Source: an uncultured Bacteroidales bacterium
GTDB taxonomy: Bacteria > Bacteroidota > Bacteroidia > Bacteroidales > Marinilabiliaceae
Length of the DNA stretch: 46,143 nt
Assembly (NCBI GenBank): GCA_945607565.1
Contig: CALYZD010000009.1
Coordinates: forward strand, 1 to 46,143
Direction: 5' to 3'
Part shown: piece after piece, positions 1 to 7,745 of the stretch
Layout: each line of letters opens with the position of its first letter
Numbering within the stretch: position 1 is the first letter of the stretch
The notes under the pieces: generated by a model
Databases searched by the model: none
The model's input: the letters and a program-made list of their open reading frames with translations, nothing else
What the model was told of the DNA's origin: nothing
Made by a program: the position numbers and the translations under genes

Positions 1-3
1 CCG

Positions 4-69
4 AACCAACTCCGAACCTTCGCCGAAGCTACACCGAAGCTACACCGAAGCTACGCCGAAGCCACAAAG
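4..69. repeat. 11-nt tandem repeat array, consensus AAGCTACRCCG
   Basis: Six consecutive 11-nt units can be laid end to end: AACCAACTCCG, AACCTTCGCCG, AAGCTACACCG (twice), AAGCTACGCCG and a degenerate AAGCCACAAAG. The central three differ at one position; the outer ones have decayed. The array lies just beyond the trpB terminator and may continue to the left of the window. The same period and the ACRCCGAAG core recur at 27871-27914, so this belongs to a dispersed family rather than being chance. No function is known to me. Confidence 0.8.
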
Positions 70-70
70 C

Positions 71-134
71 AAAAAAATCATCCGCCTGCACGCGCCCCAC
101 TTTTCCATTGTGAGGCCTGTGCAGGCGGATGATT
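71..134 (-). terminator. Rho-independent terminator of trpB
   Basis: Positions 76-91 and 119-134 are perfect 16-nt inverted repeats (AATCATCCGCCTGCAC and its complement) with a 27-nt loop. The A run at 71-77 becomes a U run after the stem on the minus strand, which is the direction of trpB, whose stop codon lies 16 nt before the stem. Confidence 0.85.
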
Positions 135-150
135 AGTTTATGCCGTCGGG

Positions 151-1515
151 CTATCTGGCCAGCTTGTCGAGCCCGGCCACAGCCTGGGCAATCTCCTGCT
201 GGCTGACCTGATAGTTCTCGAGCTGACCGCTGAAATATTTGTCGTACGACGCCATGTCAATCAGCCCGTGCCCCGACAGGTTGAAGAGGATGACCTTTTC
301 GCGGCCCTCTTCCCTGGCCCTGAGCGCCTCCTCGATGGCCACGGCAATGGCGTGCGTCGATTCGGGCGCGGGGATGATTCCCTCGTTGCGCGCAAAGAGC
401 ACGCCGGCCTTGAAGGTGTCGAGCTGATCGATGGCGCGCGCCTCGATGAAGCCGTCGCGGCGCAGCTGGCTGACAAGCGTGCCGGCGCCGTGGTAGCGCA
501 GTCCGCCCGCGTGGATGCTGGCTGGCGTAAAGTCGTGGCCCAGAGTGTACATGGGCAGGAGCGGCGTCATGCCCACCGTGTCGCCGTAGTCATATTCGAA
601 GACGCCGCGCGTCAGTTTGGGGCACGATGCCGGCTCGGCCGCAATGATGCGTATGTCTTTGCCCTCGGCGAACTTGTGGCGCAGGAACGGGAACGAGATG
701 CCCGAGAAGTTCGACCCGCCGCCAAAGCAGCCAATCACCACGTCGGGATAGTCGCCCGTCATTTCGAGCTGCTTCTCGGCCTCGAGGCCTATGATGGTCT
801 GGTGCAGGCTGACGTGGTTGAGCACGCTGCCCAGCGCATAGCGGGTGTCGGGCTGCGTCATGGCCACCTCCACGGCTTCGGAAATGGCGTTGCCAAGGCT
901 TCCGGGCGAGTCGGGATGCATGGCCAGGATGCGGCGGCCGGCCTCGGTGGTGTCGCTCGGCGAGGGGATGACCTGCGCGCCGTAGGTCTGCATCACCATC
1001 TTGCGATAGGGCTTCTGCTCATAGCTGATGCGCACCATGTAGACTTTCAGGTCGAGGCCGAAATGCTGGCAGGCTATGCTGAGCGCGCTGCCCCACTGGC
1101 CGGCGCCGGTCTCGGTGGTGATGTGCTTGATTCCCTGAATCTTGTTGAAATAAGCCTGCGGAATGGCCGAGTTGAGCTTGTGCGAGCCCACCGGGCTGAC
1201 GCTCTCGTTCTTGAAGTATATTTTGGCCGGCGTGTCGAGCGCCTTCTCCAGGCCCGACGCGCGCACCAGAGGGGTGGGGCGGTAGATGCGGTAGAGGTCG
1301 CGCACCTCGTCGGGAATCTCGATGAAGCGCTCCTGCGAAAACTCCTGTTTCACAAGTTCTTTGCCAAACAGGCCTTCCATGTCTTCGGGCTTCAGCGGCT
1401 GCTTGGTGGCGGGGTGGAGCATCGGTTGGGGCTTGTTGGGCATGTCGGCTGCTATGTTATACCACGATGTGGGCATCTCCGACTCGGCGAGAAGAATCTT
1501 TTTTGTCGTTTTCAT
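151..1515 (-). CDS. trpB: TrpB2-type tryptophan synthase beta chain (PLP enzyme)
   Basis: A 454-residue fold-type II PLP enzyme that would condense indole with L-serine to give tryptophan. The PLP lysine is seen in [13 protein letters not shown] and the phosphate-binding loop in GCFGGGSNF. Its length and its N-terminal extension (about 70 residues before the catalytic domain) fit the TrpB2 or 'TrpB-like' subfamily rather than the roughly 400-residue TrpB1 that pairs with TrpA; TrpB2 enzymes often act alone, probably in indole salvage. No trpA or other trp gene is near. The ATG at 1515 is chosen; the frame stays open upstream to a TTG at 1677, but those residues look non-coding and overlap a likely promoter. 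It is a single-gene unit with promoter at 1575-1606 and terminator at 71-134. Confidence 0.93.
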   Translation of the reverse strand: MKTTKKILLAESEMPTSWYNIAADMPNKPQPMLHPATKQPLKPEDMEGLFGKELVKQEFSQERFIEIPDEVRDLYRIYRPTPLVRASGLEKALDTPAKIYFKNESVSPVGSHKLNSAIPQAYFNKIQGIKHITTETGAGQWGSALSIACQHFGLDLKVYMVRISYEQKPYRKMVMQTYGAQVIPSPSDTTEAGRRILAMHPDSPGSLGNAISEAVEVAMTQPDTRYALGSVLNHVSLHQTIIGLEAEKQLEMTGDYPDVVIGCFGGGSNFSGISFPFLRHKFAEGKDIRIIAAEPASCPKLTRGVFEYDYGDTVGMTPLLPMYTLGHDFTPASIHAGGLRYHGAGTLVSQLRRDGFIEARAIDQLDTFKAGVLFARNEGIIPAPESTHAIAVAIEEALRAREEGREKVILFNLSGHGLIDMASYDKYFSGQLENYQVSQQEIAQAVAGLDKLAR

Positions 1516-1574
1516 GATTTGATTTGTTACGTTTTTAGCTTCCGAAGCAGAGCGTGCAGGCCTGCTTCCGGCGG

Positions 1575-1606
1575 CTAAAATAGCGCATCGGACGCTCAAT
1601 TGCAAA
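1575..1606 (-). promoter_or_regulatory. Predicted trpB promoter (Bacteroidota -33/-7 type)
   Basis: On the minus strand TTTG (1606-1603) is followed after 20 nt by TATTTTAG (1582-1575), one mismatch from the TAnnTTTG -7 consensus. Transcription would start near 1568, giving a leader of about 50 nt before the ATG at 1515. Confidence 0.5.
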
Positions 1607-1931
1607 ATCGTCTGAACTGACATTAATATTTGTTTATTTTCTGTTTCAGAGGATGCTCCACTTATCTGCAGCGCCAATGGTCTGATTATGTTTTCGTAGA
1701 ATTGATTTCGTCCCTACAGGCGATTGTCATAAATTTGACGGCAATTCCGACTTTTTCCGTTTTTCTATCTGATTAGTTAGTGGCGCGGAATTCGAAAACC
1801 TCGCTAATCCACTTGTCTAAGTAAATTGTCGAGCCACTAAAACGCTTTGTGCCGATTGTCGGATTCTGAAGTGCGCGAGGGAGTGATTCCGGGTTTTGAT
1901 TCTTCGCGGATGCCCACCTTCGGCCATGGTT

Positions 1932-1965
1932 TTTGCGCAACTTTTCGGTTCGCGGACTATCTTTG
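1932..1965 (+). promoter_or_regulatory. Predicted menE promoter
   Basis: TATCTTTG at 1958-1965 matches the Bacteroidota -7 box TAnnTTTG exactly. TTTG at 1932-1935 lies 22 nt upstream, slightly longer than the usual 19-21. The ATG at 1990 is 24 nt beyond the -7 box, a typical short leader. Confidence 0.55.
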
Positions 1966-1989
1966 CCCGCACCCAACCAATCAACAGCA

Positions 1990-3057
1990 ATGAATCAGAT
2001 CATCATCAACGGGCGCGCCTACACGCCCTCGCAGCTGGCCGGCGCGCCCTGCACCGACGCCGACCGCGCCGTCTTCGACTTTGCGCGCCAGTGGTTTTCC
2101 GACGCCGACAGCGTCAGCGTCCGCACGTCGGGCTCCACGGGGCGGCCCAAGCCCATGCAGGTGTCCAAGGCCCGCATGACGGCCAGCGCGCTCGGCACGT
2201 GCCGCTTCCTCGGGCTCGGCCCCGGCACCACGGCTCTGCTCTGCATGCCGGTCGACTTCATTGCGGGCAAGATGATGGTGGTGCGAGCCATCGTGGGCGG
2301 GCTCAATCTGCTCACCGTCAGGCCGTCGACGCACCCGCTGGCAGGCCTGGCCGAGGCGCCCTTCTTTGTGGCGATGACCCCCATGCAGGTCCGCTCCACC
2401 CTCGAATGCCCCGACGAGCGCCGTCTGCTGTCCGGAGTGTCGCGCCTCATCATAGGCGGAGGCCCCGTGGCGCCCGACCTTGAGCTGCAGCTGCGCGCAA
2501 TGCCCGGCGGCGTCTGGTCGACCTACGGCATGACCGAGACGCTCTCGCACGTGGCCATGAGGCGCATCAGCGGCACCGAAGCCTCCGAGTGGTACACGCC
2601 GCTGCCCGGCGTCGCCATCTCGCTGACCCACAGCGGGCAGCTCGTCATCGACGCGCCACACCTCTGCCCCGAGCCGCTGACCACCACCGACATGGCCGTG
2701 ACCGACGGCTGCGGGCGTTTCCGCGTCACCGGCCGCGCCGACAACGTCATCAACACGGGCGGCATCAAGGTGCAGGCCGAGGAGGCCGAGGCCTGCCTGG
2801 CCGCCACGCTGCACGCGCCCTTCTGCATCACCTCGCGCCCCGACGCCGTCTTCGGCCAGGCCGTGGTCCTCATTGCCGATCCCTCGATTGCCGAGGCTGA
2901 CCTCCGCGCCGCCATCGACCGCCTGCCGCGCTATCATCGGCCCAAAGCCATCGTCCGCGCCGCCGTCCCGCTGACCGCCACCGGAAAGACCGACCGCTGC
3001 GCCGCACGGCAACTGGCTATTGATCAGACACAACAATCAACATCAGATAACCGATAA
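1990..3057 (+). CDS. menE: O-succinylbenzoate-CoA ligase (AMP-forming synthetase)
   Basis: A 355-residue member of the adenylate-forming acyl-CoA synthetase family, shorter than most but like the compact Bacteroidota MenE. It would activate o-succinylbenzoate to its CoA thioester in menaquinone synthesis. The ATP phosphate loop is TSGSTGRPKPM near residue 55, the adenylate motif is STYGMTETLSH, and the C-terminal subdomain has GRADNVINTGGIKVQAEE and a terminal GKTDR lysine. ATG 1990 is preferred over an in-frame GTG at 1933 because the predicted -7 box lies between them. Other men genes are not in the window, unlike the common men operon, so another small acyl substrate is possible. nudC follows after 13 nt. 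Confidence 0.82.
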   Translation: MNQIIINGRAYTPSQLAGAPCTDADRAVFDFARQWFSDADSVSVRTSGSTGRPKPMQVSKARMTASALGTCRFLGLGPGTTALLCMPVDFIAGKMMVVRAIVGGLNLLTVRPSTHPLAGLAEAPFFVAMTPMQVRSTLECPDERRLLSGVSRLIIGGGPVAPDLELQLRAMPGGVWSTYGMTETLSHVAMRRISGTEASEWYTPLPGVAISLTHSGQLVIDAPHLCPEPLTTTDMAVTDGCGRFRVTGRADNVINTGGIKVQAEEAEACLAATLHAPFCITSRPDAVFGQAVVLIADPSIAEADLRAAIDRLPRYHRPKAIVRAAVPLTATGKTDRCAARQLAIDQTQQSTSDNR

Positions 3058-3070
3058 ACTTCAAACTATC

Positions 3071-3832
3071 GTGAACGGATTATATTTCATCTTCAGCGAC
3101 GGCGGTCTGATGGTCGACAAGGCATCGGCCACCGTCCCCACGCTCGACAACGCTCTGCGGCTCGGTGCCGACGCCGTGGTGCACAATGTGGGTCAACTCG
3201 ATGGCAGACAATGCTTTGCGGTTATGGTCGGCCGGCCGGTCGACATTGCCGGATGCGAATTCGTGCCGCTGCGCAGCACCTTCGGCCTGGTGCCCGACGC
3301 CGTCTATGCCATGGCCGGACGCGCCTGGCAGACAGTGTTCTGGGACGCCAACACGCACTTCTGCCCCAAATGCGGCGCGCCCACGGTCCACAATCTGCCC
3401 CTGGCCAAGACCTGCACGGCCTGCGGCAACATCATCTATCCCACCATTGCGCCGGCCGCCATCGTGCTTGTCAGGCGCGGCGACGACGAGATTCTGCTGG
3501 TGCGCGCCCTCAACTTCAGGGGCAGCCACTTCGGGCTTGTGGCCGGATTTCTCGAGATAGGCGAGTCGCTCGAGCAGTGCGTGGAGCGCGAACTGATGGA
3601 GGAGACGTCGATAAGCGTGCGCAACATACGCTACTACGGCAGCCAGTCGTGGCCCTACCCGAGCGGCCTGATGGTGGGCTACGTGGCCGACTATGCCGGC
3701 GGCACCATCAGCATCCAGCGCGAGGAGCTTGCCGAGGCCGCCTTCTTCGACCGTAATCATCTGCCGCAGCTGCCCCGCCCGGCCAGCATAGCCCGCGAAA
3801 TGATCGACGCCTGGCTGGCCCGCCGCATCTGA
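3071..3832 (+). CDS. nudC: NudC family NAD+ diphosphatase / RNA NAD-cap hydrolase
   Basis: A 253-residue cytoplasmic Nudix hydrolase expected to cleave NAD(H) to NMN and AMP and to remove NAD caps from RNA. A four-cysteine zinc site (CPKCG then CTACGN) lies near residues 98-120, followed by the Nudix box from GFLEIGESLEQC to REL-EE, and by the NudC signature SQSWPYPSGLM. No ATG begins the N-terminal domain; the GTG at 3071, 13 nt after menE stop, gives the best length. A TTG at 3020 inside menE is an alternative, and an internal ATG at 3110 would clip the N-terminal strand. Probably co-transcribed with menE. Confidence 0.9.
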   Translation: MNGLYFIFSDGGLMVDKASATVPTLDNALRLGADAVVHNVGQLDGRQCFAVMVGRPVDIAGCEFVPLRSTFGLVPDAVYAMAGRAWQTVFWDANTHFCPKCGAPTVHNLPLAKTCTACGNIIYPTIAPAAIVLVRRGDDEILLVRALNFRGSHFGLVAGFLEIGESLEQCVERELMEETSISVRNIRYYGSQSWPYPSGLMVGYVADYAGGTISIQREELAEAAFFDRNHLPQLPRPASIAREMIDAWLARRI

Positions 3833-3878
3833 ACGCCGCCCCGTCGCGAGGGGGCTGATTCACCCAAAAGGAACAAAG

Positions 3879-3953
3879 TCAGTCGGTGCGTCTTTTTTTA
3901 CATTTGGCTATCAAAAAAAAACGCACGGCAAAAAATTAATTTGTGCCGACTGA
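3879..3953. repeat. Nested inverted repeats over the lrp promoter
   Basis: The outer arms TCAGTCGG (3879-3886) and CCGACTGA (3946-3953) are perfect complements. The inner arms GTGCGTCTTTTTTT (3886-3899) and AAAAAAAACGCAC with one extra mismatch (3913-3926) form a 13-bp stem with a 13-nt loop. The whole covers the -33 box and ends 9 nt before the -7 box. It could be a bidirectional terminator for nudC, an Lrp autoregulatory site, or both. Confidence 0.6.
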
Positions 3954-3970
3954 TTTTACTTCTAATTTTG
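3940..3970 (+). promoter_or_regulatory. Predicted promoter of the Lrp/AsnC gene
   Basis: TTTG at 3940-3943 and TAATTTTG at 3963-3970 are separated by 19 nt, an exact fit to the Bacteroidota housekeeping promoter TTTG-N19-TAnnTTTG. The ATG at 4007 is 36 nt downstream of the -7 box. Confidence 0.75.
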
Positions 3971-4006
3971 CGCCAATTACTGACAACGAAATTTAAACTA
4001 ACAGAT

Positions 4007-4495
4007 ATGGCAGAATACAACAATTCATCTGAGGCCCTGCCGCAGATAGATGCTCTGGACAAAAAGATATTATCACTCATCACCCAAAACGCCCGCATCC
4101 CGTTCCTCGAAGTGGCGCGCGCCTGCAACGTGTCGGGCGCGGCCATCCACCAGCGCGTGCAGCGGCTCATCAATCTGGGCGTCATCAAGGGCTCCGAGTT
4201 CATCATCAACCCCAACAAGGTCGGCTACATGACCTGCGCCTACATGGGCATCTTCCTCAAGAGCGCCAGCCTCTTCGACGAGGTGGTGGCAGCCATGAAG
4301 GCCATCCCGCAGATAGTCGAATGTCACTACACCACAGGCAAATACGCCATCTTCATCAAGATATACGCCCACAGCAACGAGCACATGAAATACATCCTGC
4401 ACGACAAGCTGCAGGCCATTCCCGGCATCTCGTCGACCGAAACCATCATCTCGCTCGAAGAAAGCTTCAAACGCCAGATTCCAGTCGACGAATGA
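4007..4495 (+). CDS. Lrp/AsnC family transcriptional regulator
   Basis: A 162-residue feast/famine regulator. The N-terminal winged helix begins IDALDKKILSLITQNAR and continues to the recognition helix (SGAAIHQRVQRLINLGVIKG). The C-terminal RAM/AsnC ligand domain includes VECHYTTGKYAIFIKIY. Such proteins form dimers to octamers and respond to amino acids; the ligand and targets here are unknown. A GTG at 3941 in frame would place the start inside the promoter, so ATG 4007 is used. The inverted repeats over its promoter suggest autoregulation (inference). It is followed by its own terminator and is monocistronic. Confidence 0.92.
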   Translation: MAEYNNSSEALPQIDALDKKILSLITQNARIPFLEVARACNVSGAAIHQRVQRLINLGVIKGSEFIINPNKVGYMTCAYMGIFLKSASLFDEVVAAMKAIPQIVECHYTTGKYAIFIKIYAHSNEHMKYILHDKLQAIPGISSTETIISLEESFKRQIPVDE

Positions 4496-4531
4496 CAAGC
4501 CTGCGGCGCGCATGGCGGACCTGAGACACAC

Positions 4532-4571
4532 TGCAGTGGCGGCATCAGCACAATGCCGGCACTGCATTTTT
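4532..4571 (+). terminator. Terminator of the Lrp/AsnC gene
   Basis: Arms TGCAGTGGCGGCAT (4532-4545) and ATGCCGGCACTGCA (4553-4566) pair over 14 positions with one mismatch and a 7-nt loop, followed by five T. Confidence 0.8.
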
Positions 4572-4682
4572 AGTGCAGCCTATCGGGATGAAACTCAGGG
4601 GCAAATGATATTTTGAAGCGCAAAGAACAGTTTGTTTTAACATTATTTGCATATTTGCATAAACCAACGGGCGGCAAATGTG

Positions 4683-4690
4683 TATATTTG
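4683..4690 (+). promoter_or_regulatory. Predicted -7 box for the SiaC-like pair
   Basis: TATATTTG matches TAnnTTTG exactly and lies 24 nt before the ATG at 4715, in a locally AT-rich stretch. A TTTG at 4654-4657 is 25 nt upstream, too far for an ideal -33 element, so only the -7 box is confidently matched. Confidence 0.5.
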
Positions 4691-4714
4691 CACACTCAAT
4701 AAAGACATTTGACG

Positions 4715-5077
4715 ATGAACACCTTAATTCCGGGAACAGACAGAACTCCAACCATTTCTTTCAAAGATGGCGTGTTTTCAATCACGGGACGCTCCTACAT
4801 GGAAAATTCTGTAGAATTCTATGCCCCTATTAAGAAAATGATCAACGAACACGACGGTCCCCTGCAGGTCGAAATCGGACTCGACTTTTTCAACACCAGC
4901 AGTTCGAAATGCCTGATGGATTTATTGTTCATTATCGACCGCAAATGCACATCGGGCAGCGAGTGCAAAATCAAATGGTCATATCGCACCGACGACGAAG
5001 ACATGCGCGATTCGGCCGAAGAGTTCAAGACGCTTCTCAAGCACGTCCCCGTCGAGCTGGAAGAAATTGACGAATAG
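4715..5077 (+). CDS. SiaC-like regulatory phosphoprotein (DUF1987), copy 1
   Basis: A 120-residue single-domain protein of the SiaC/DUF1987 family: ITGRSYMENSVEFYAPIKKM is the family's N-terminal signature and DFFNTSSSK matches the phospho-acceptor loop. In Pseudomonas, SiaC is phosphorylated on a Thr in this loop by SiaB, dephosphorylated by the PP2C-type phosphatase SiaA, and binds the diguanylate cyclase SiaD. No kinase or cyclase is adjacent here, but two SiaA-like phosphatases are at 36225-40737. The frame opens at a TTG (4709), but the ATG at 4715 is the natural start. A second copy begins 5 nt after its stop, so the two are almost certainly co-translated. Confidence 0.85.
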   Translation: MNTLIPGTDRTPTISFKDGVFSITGRSYMENSVEFYAPIKKMINEHDGPLQVEIGLDFFNTSSSKCLMDLLFIIDRKCTSGSECKIKWSYRTDDEDMRDSAEEFKTLLKHVPVELEEIDE

Positions 5078-5082
5078 TTTGC

Positions 5083-5445
5083 ATGGAAATCATTTCAAAA
5101 AAGACAAGCAAAAGCCCTGAAATCACGTTCGACAACGGCGACATCTCCATAGTCGGCCGGTCGTATATCGAGGATTCCGTAGCGTTCTACAAGCCGCTCA
5201 AGCAGCTGATGGAAGCCTACGACGGCCACCACCTGAGGCTCATCGTGTATCTGGACTTTTTCAACACCAGCAGCTCGAAGTGCCTGCTCGAACTCTTCCG
5301 CATAGTGGAGCGCGCCTGCACCGACGGGCGCGACGCCTCGATTGTCTGGAAATATCAGGCCGTCAACTCCGACATGTGCGAGGCCGGCGAAGACTATCAC
5401 GACCTCCTGCCCGACGTCCCGTTCGAATTCGTGTCAGTCGAGTGA
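5083..5445 (+). CDS. SiaC-like regulatory phosphoprotein (DUF1987), copy 2
   Basis: A 120-residue paralogue of the preceding gene, with the same IVGRSYIEDSVAFYKPLKQL opening and an identical DFFNTSSSK phospho-loop, but clearly diverged elsewhere (for example WKYQAVNSDM against WSYRTDDEDM). The tandem arrangement suggests duplication followed by specialisation, for example one copy per phosphatase or per effector. It starts 5 nt after copy 1 and converges with the ABC exporter gene, whose stop is 27 nt away. Its partner proteins are not known from the sequence. Confidence 0.85.
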   Translation: MEIISKKTSKSPEITFDNGDISIVGRSYIEDSVAFYKPLKQLMEAYDGHHLRLIVYLDFFNTSSSKCLLELFRIVERACTDGRDASIVWKYQAVNSDMCEAGEDYHDLLPDVPFEFVSVE

Positions 5446-5472
5446 GCCGCCAGCCGCACGCACGCGGCAGAA

Positions 5473-7263
5473 TCATTTCATCTTATCTATCATCGACTTC
5501 AGATAGCCGTCTTGCCCAAGCAGGTCGGCCAGTCTGCCTTGCTCCGCTATGCCGTTGTCCTTGAGCACAATCACGCGGTCGGCCATCTTGATGGTCGATA
5601 GCCGGTGGCTGACGATGATGGCCGTCCGCCGGCTGACGATGGTCCTGAAGTTGTCGATTATTTCCGACTCGGTGAAGGCGTCGAGCGAGCTTGTGGGCTC
5701 GTCGAGGATGATGATCTGCGAATCGTTGTAGAACGAGCGCGCCAGGGCCGTCCGCTGCCATTCGCCCTGACTCAGCATCTCGCTGTCAGGGAACAGGTTG
5801 CCGAGGCTGGTGTCGTATCCCGACTTCAGATTTTCGAACACCGGGGCTATGCCGGCCTGCGATGCCGCCATCGATACGTTGGCGTCGGTTGGGCGGCACT
5901 TGATGTTGCCGAACCAGATGTTGTCGCGCGCGCTGGCGTTGTAGAGCATGAAGTCCTGGAAGATGACCGAGACGTTCTTGGCGATGCTGCCGCGCGAGAT
6001 GCCAGAAAGCGGCCGGCCGTCGATGCAGATGGTGCCTTGGGTGGGTTCGTAGAGCCCGCACAGCAGTTTGATGAGCGTCGACTTGCCGCTGCCGTTGGCC
6101 CCCACGATGGCCACCGTCTCGCCCGGCCTGATTTCGAACGATATGTTGCTGAGCACGGTGCGCTCGGTCGTGGCGTATTTGAACGACACGTTGCGCACCT
6201 CAATCCCCCTGCGCATCGGGCTCGGGAAGTCGCCCACGGCGGTGCTTTCGCTGGTCCTGATGTCGAGATATTCGAACAGATTCTTCAGGAACAGGTTGTC
6301 CTCGTAGAGCGACGCGATGCGCGTGAGCATTTCCTGCATGCTTGAGTAGCCGCGCTGCAATGCCATGAAATACATGGCCATGCTGCCTATGCTGAAGTCG
6401 CCGCCTATGGTCCGCCAGATGACGTAGCTGAAGATGGCGAGCAGCACGGCCGACATGAAGACCTGCATGGCCATCTCGCGCACCGTCCGGCTCAGGATGA
6501 ATCTGTACTGCTTCTGCCTGACCGACAGCGTGGTGGCCACGTAGCGGTGGCGGAACAGGTTGCCGAGGTCGAAGAGGCGGATTTCTTTGGCGAACTCCTT
6601 GGCCGTCAGCAGCCGGTGGTAGTAGTCGGACTTTCGCACCTCGCTTGTCTGCCTGCGCATCAGGTTGAAATATTTGCGCGAGAACCGGATGCGGTAAATA
6701 ACCACGGGCATCGCCACGGCAATCAGCATCAGCGGCATGGCCTTGTGGATGGATAGCAGGATGATGCCTATCAGGCAGAGTGTCAGAGCGTTCTGCAGCG
6801 CTCCGGCTATTCCGTAGAAGACCCTTTGGGGGCGGAACGAGGCTTCGGTCAGGGCGCGGTAGAACATGTCCTGATAGTCGGGGTTTTCGAAATATCCGTA
6901 GCCTATCTTGGTCGATTTCCGGTGGATGATTCTGGCTATGTGGTCGTTGACGCAGTAGCCGTGCTTGGTGCTGACAAGCTGCGCGCCGATGGAGCTCAGC
7001 GAGTTGAGCAGAAAGGTGACGGCCGTCAGCACGAGCGCTTCGATGGTGTGGCGGTGGTCGAAGTGGCCGGTGCCTATCTGGTCGGTCACCGTGTCTATCA
7101 GGAGCTTGATTGTCCAGAGCATCACGATGGGGATGGCGCCGCGCAGCACGGTGGTTGCCAGGCTGATGGCCGACCACTTGTGGCTGCTGTTCCATATCAG
7201 GCGCAATGCTCTGACTATGAATACTATCGATTGTTTGAGCGATGTCTTTTCGGGGTCGGTCAT
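5473..7263 (-). CDS. ABC exporter, fused membrane and ATPase domains (possible peptide exporter)
   Basis: A 596-residue half-transporter that should act as a homodimer in the inner membrane. The N-terminal half has the six-helix exporter domain, starting with the segment after IWNSSHKW. The C-terminal ATPase has Walker A GANGSGKSTLIKLL, signature LSQGEWQRTALARS, Walker B IIILDEPTSSLDA and H-loop IVSHRLSTIK. A signature of the LSxGEWQ type is common in exporters of lasso and other modified peptides. No C39 peptidase domain is present. Its ATG overlaps the stop of the S26-like gene (ATGA), so the two are translationally coupled and it is the last gene of the cassette. Lipid-A or drug export is the alternative, but the neighbours favour a peptide. 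Confidence 0.85.
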   Translation of the reverse strand: MTDPEKTSLKQSIVFIVRALRLIWNSSHKWSAISLATTVLRGAIPIVMLWTIKLLIDTVTDQIGTGHFDHRHTIEALVLTAVTFLLNSLSSIGAQLVSTKHGYCVNDHIARIIHRKSTKIGYGYFENPDYQDMFYRALTEASFRPQRVFYGIAGALQNALTLCLIGIILLSIHKAMPLMLIAVAMPVVIYRIRFSRKYFNLMRRQTSEVRKSDYYHRLLTAKEFAKEIRLFDLGNLFRHRYVATTLSVRQKQYRFILSRTVREMAMQVFMSAVLLAIFSYVIWRTIGGDFSIGSMAMYFMALQRGYSSMQEMLTRIASLYEDNLFLKNLFEYLDIRTSESTAVGDFPSPMRRGIEVRNVSFKYATTERTVLSNISFEIRPGETVAIVGANGSGKSTLIKLLCGLYEPTQGTICIDGRPLSGISRGSIAKNVSVIFQDFMLYNASARDNIWFGNIKCRPTDANVSMAASQAGIAPVFENLKSGYDTSLGNLFPDSEMLSQGEWQRTALARSFYNDSQIIILDEPTSSLDAFTESEIIDNFRTIVSRRTAIIVSHRLSTIKMADRVIVLKDNGIAEQGRLADLLGQDGYLKSMIDKMK

Positions 7264-7745
7264 TGCGCGGCGTTTTGAGGTGGACGCTTGGTTTTCCGAA
7301 ACAGCCGGCGGACGGCTCTGCCGCTTCGCAAGGCGATGTTTATCAGCCTTGTGGACGCCGGGTGAAGCGCCTGCGTCATGCGGCCGTAGAGCGCGAACGG
7401 CTTGCGGCGCAGGTCGAAGCGGAAGCGTCCGCAGCGCATCCCGAACACAAGGCCCATGATGCTGCCGTGCCCCACTGGCCGGTCGCACGTCATGTTCGAG
7501 TCGCCTCGGCAGACTATCATGTCGTTGTCTATCAGCACTATTCGGTGGGCAATGTATGTGTCGTTGGCGTTCCGGTAGGCCACTATGTCGCCTTTCTTTA
7601 GCCGGCTTATGTCGGCCTTTCTGACCTGCAGGCGCGTCCCGGGCAGCACCAGCGGGAACATGCTGGTGCCCTCGGCCGGCATCTCGAAGGCGATGTCGCG
7701 TTCCAGAAGGCTGTCGGTCAGTTGGCTGATGTCGATTTTCTCCAT
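7260..7745 (-). CDS. S24/S26-family signal-peptidase-like protein without membrane anchor
   Basis: A 161-residue protein with the S26 fold signature. GTSMFPLV (candidate nucleophile Ser28) corresponds to the G-S-M-x-P box, KKGDIVAYR to the strand after it, and IAHRIV (His67) occupies the place of the general base, as in the His-type ER/archaeal signal peptidases; GDSN follows. Unlike ordinary signal peptidases it has no N-terminal transmembrane helix, so it is probably cytoplasmic or peripheral. It overlaps the upstream HprK-like gene by 28 nt and the downstream exporter by 4 nt. In this setting it may trim a leader peptide; that is inference, and regulation or loss of activity cannot be excluded. 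Confidence 0.8.
   Translation of the reverse strand: MEKIDISQLTDSLLERDIAFEMPAEGTSMFPLVLPGTRLQVRKADISRLKKGDIVAYRNANDTYIAHRIVLIDNDMIVCRGDSNMTCDRPVGHGSIMGLVFGMRCGRFRFDLRRKPFALYGRMTQALHPASTRLINIALRSGRAVRRLFRKTKRPPQNAAQ

Larger units (their letters stand above)
1516..1989. other. Divergent intergenic region between trpB and menE
   Basis: The 474 bp are more AT-rich than the flanking genes and hold no convincing gene. They contain the trpB promoter (1575-1606), the menE promoter (1932-1965) and an 8-bp inverted repeat TTAGTGGC / GCCACTAA at 1777-1784 and 1833-1840 with a 48-nt loop. The short open frames here have no recognisable protein features. Confidence 0.6.

Noticed and set aside
151-1989. 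Trp leader or attenuator upstream of trpB
   Set aside because: The predicted leader is only about 50 nt with no run of Trp codons and no competing hairpins.
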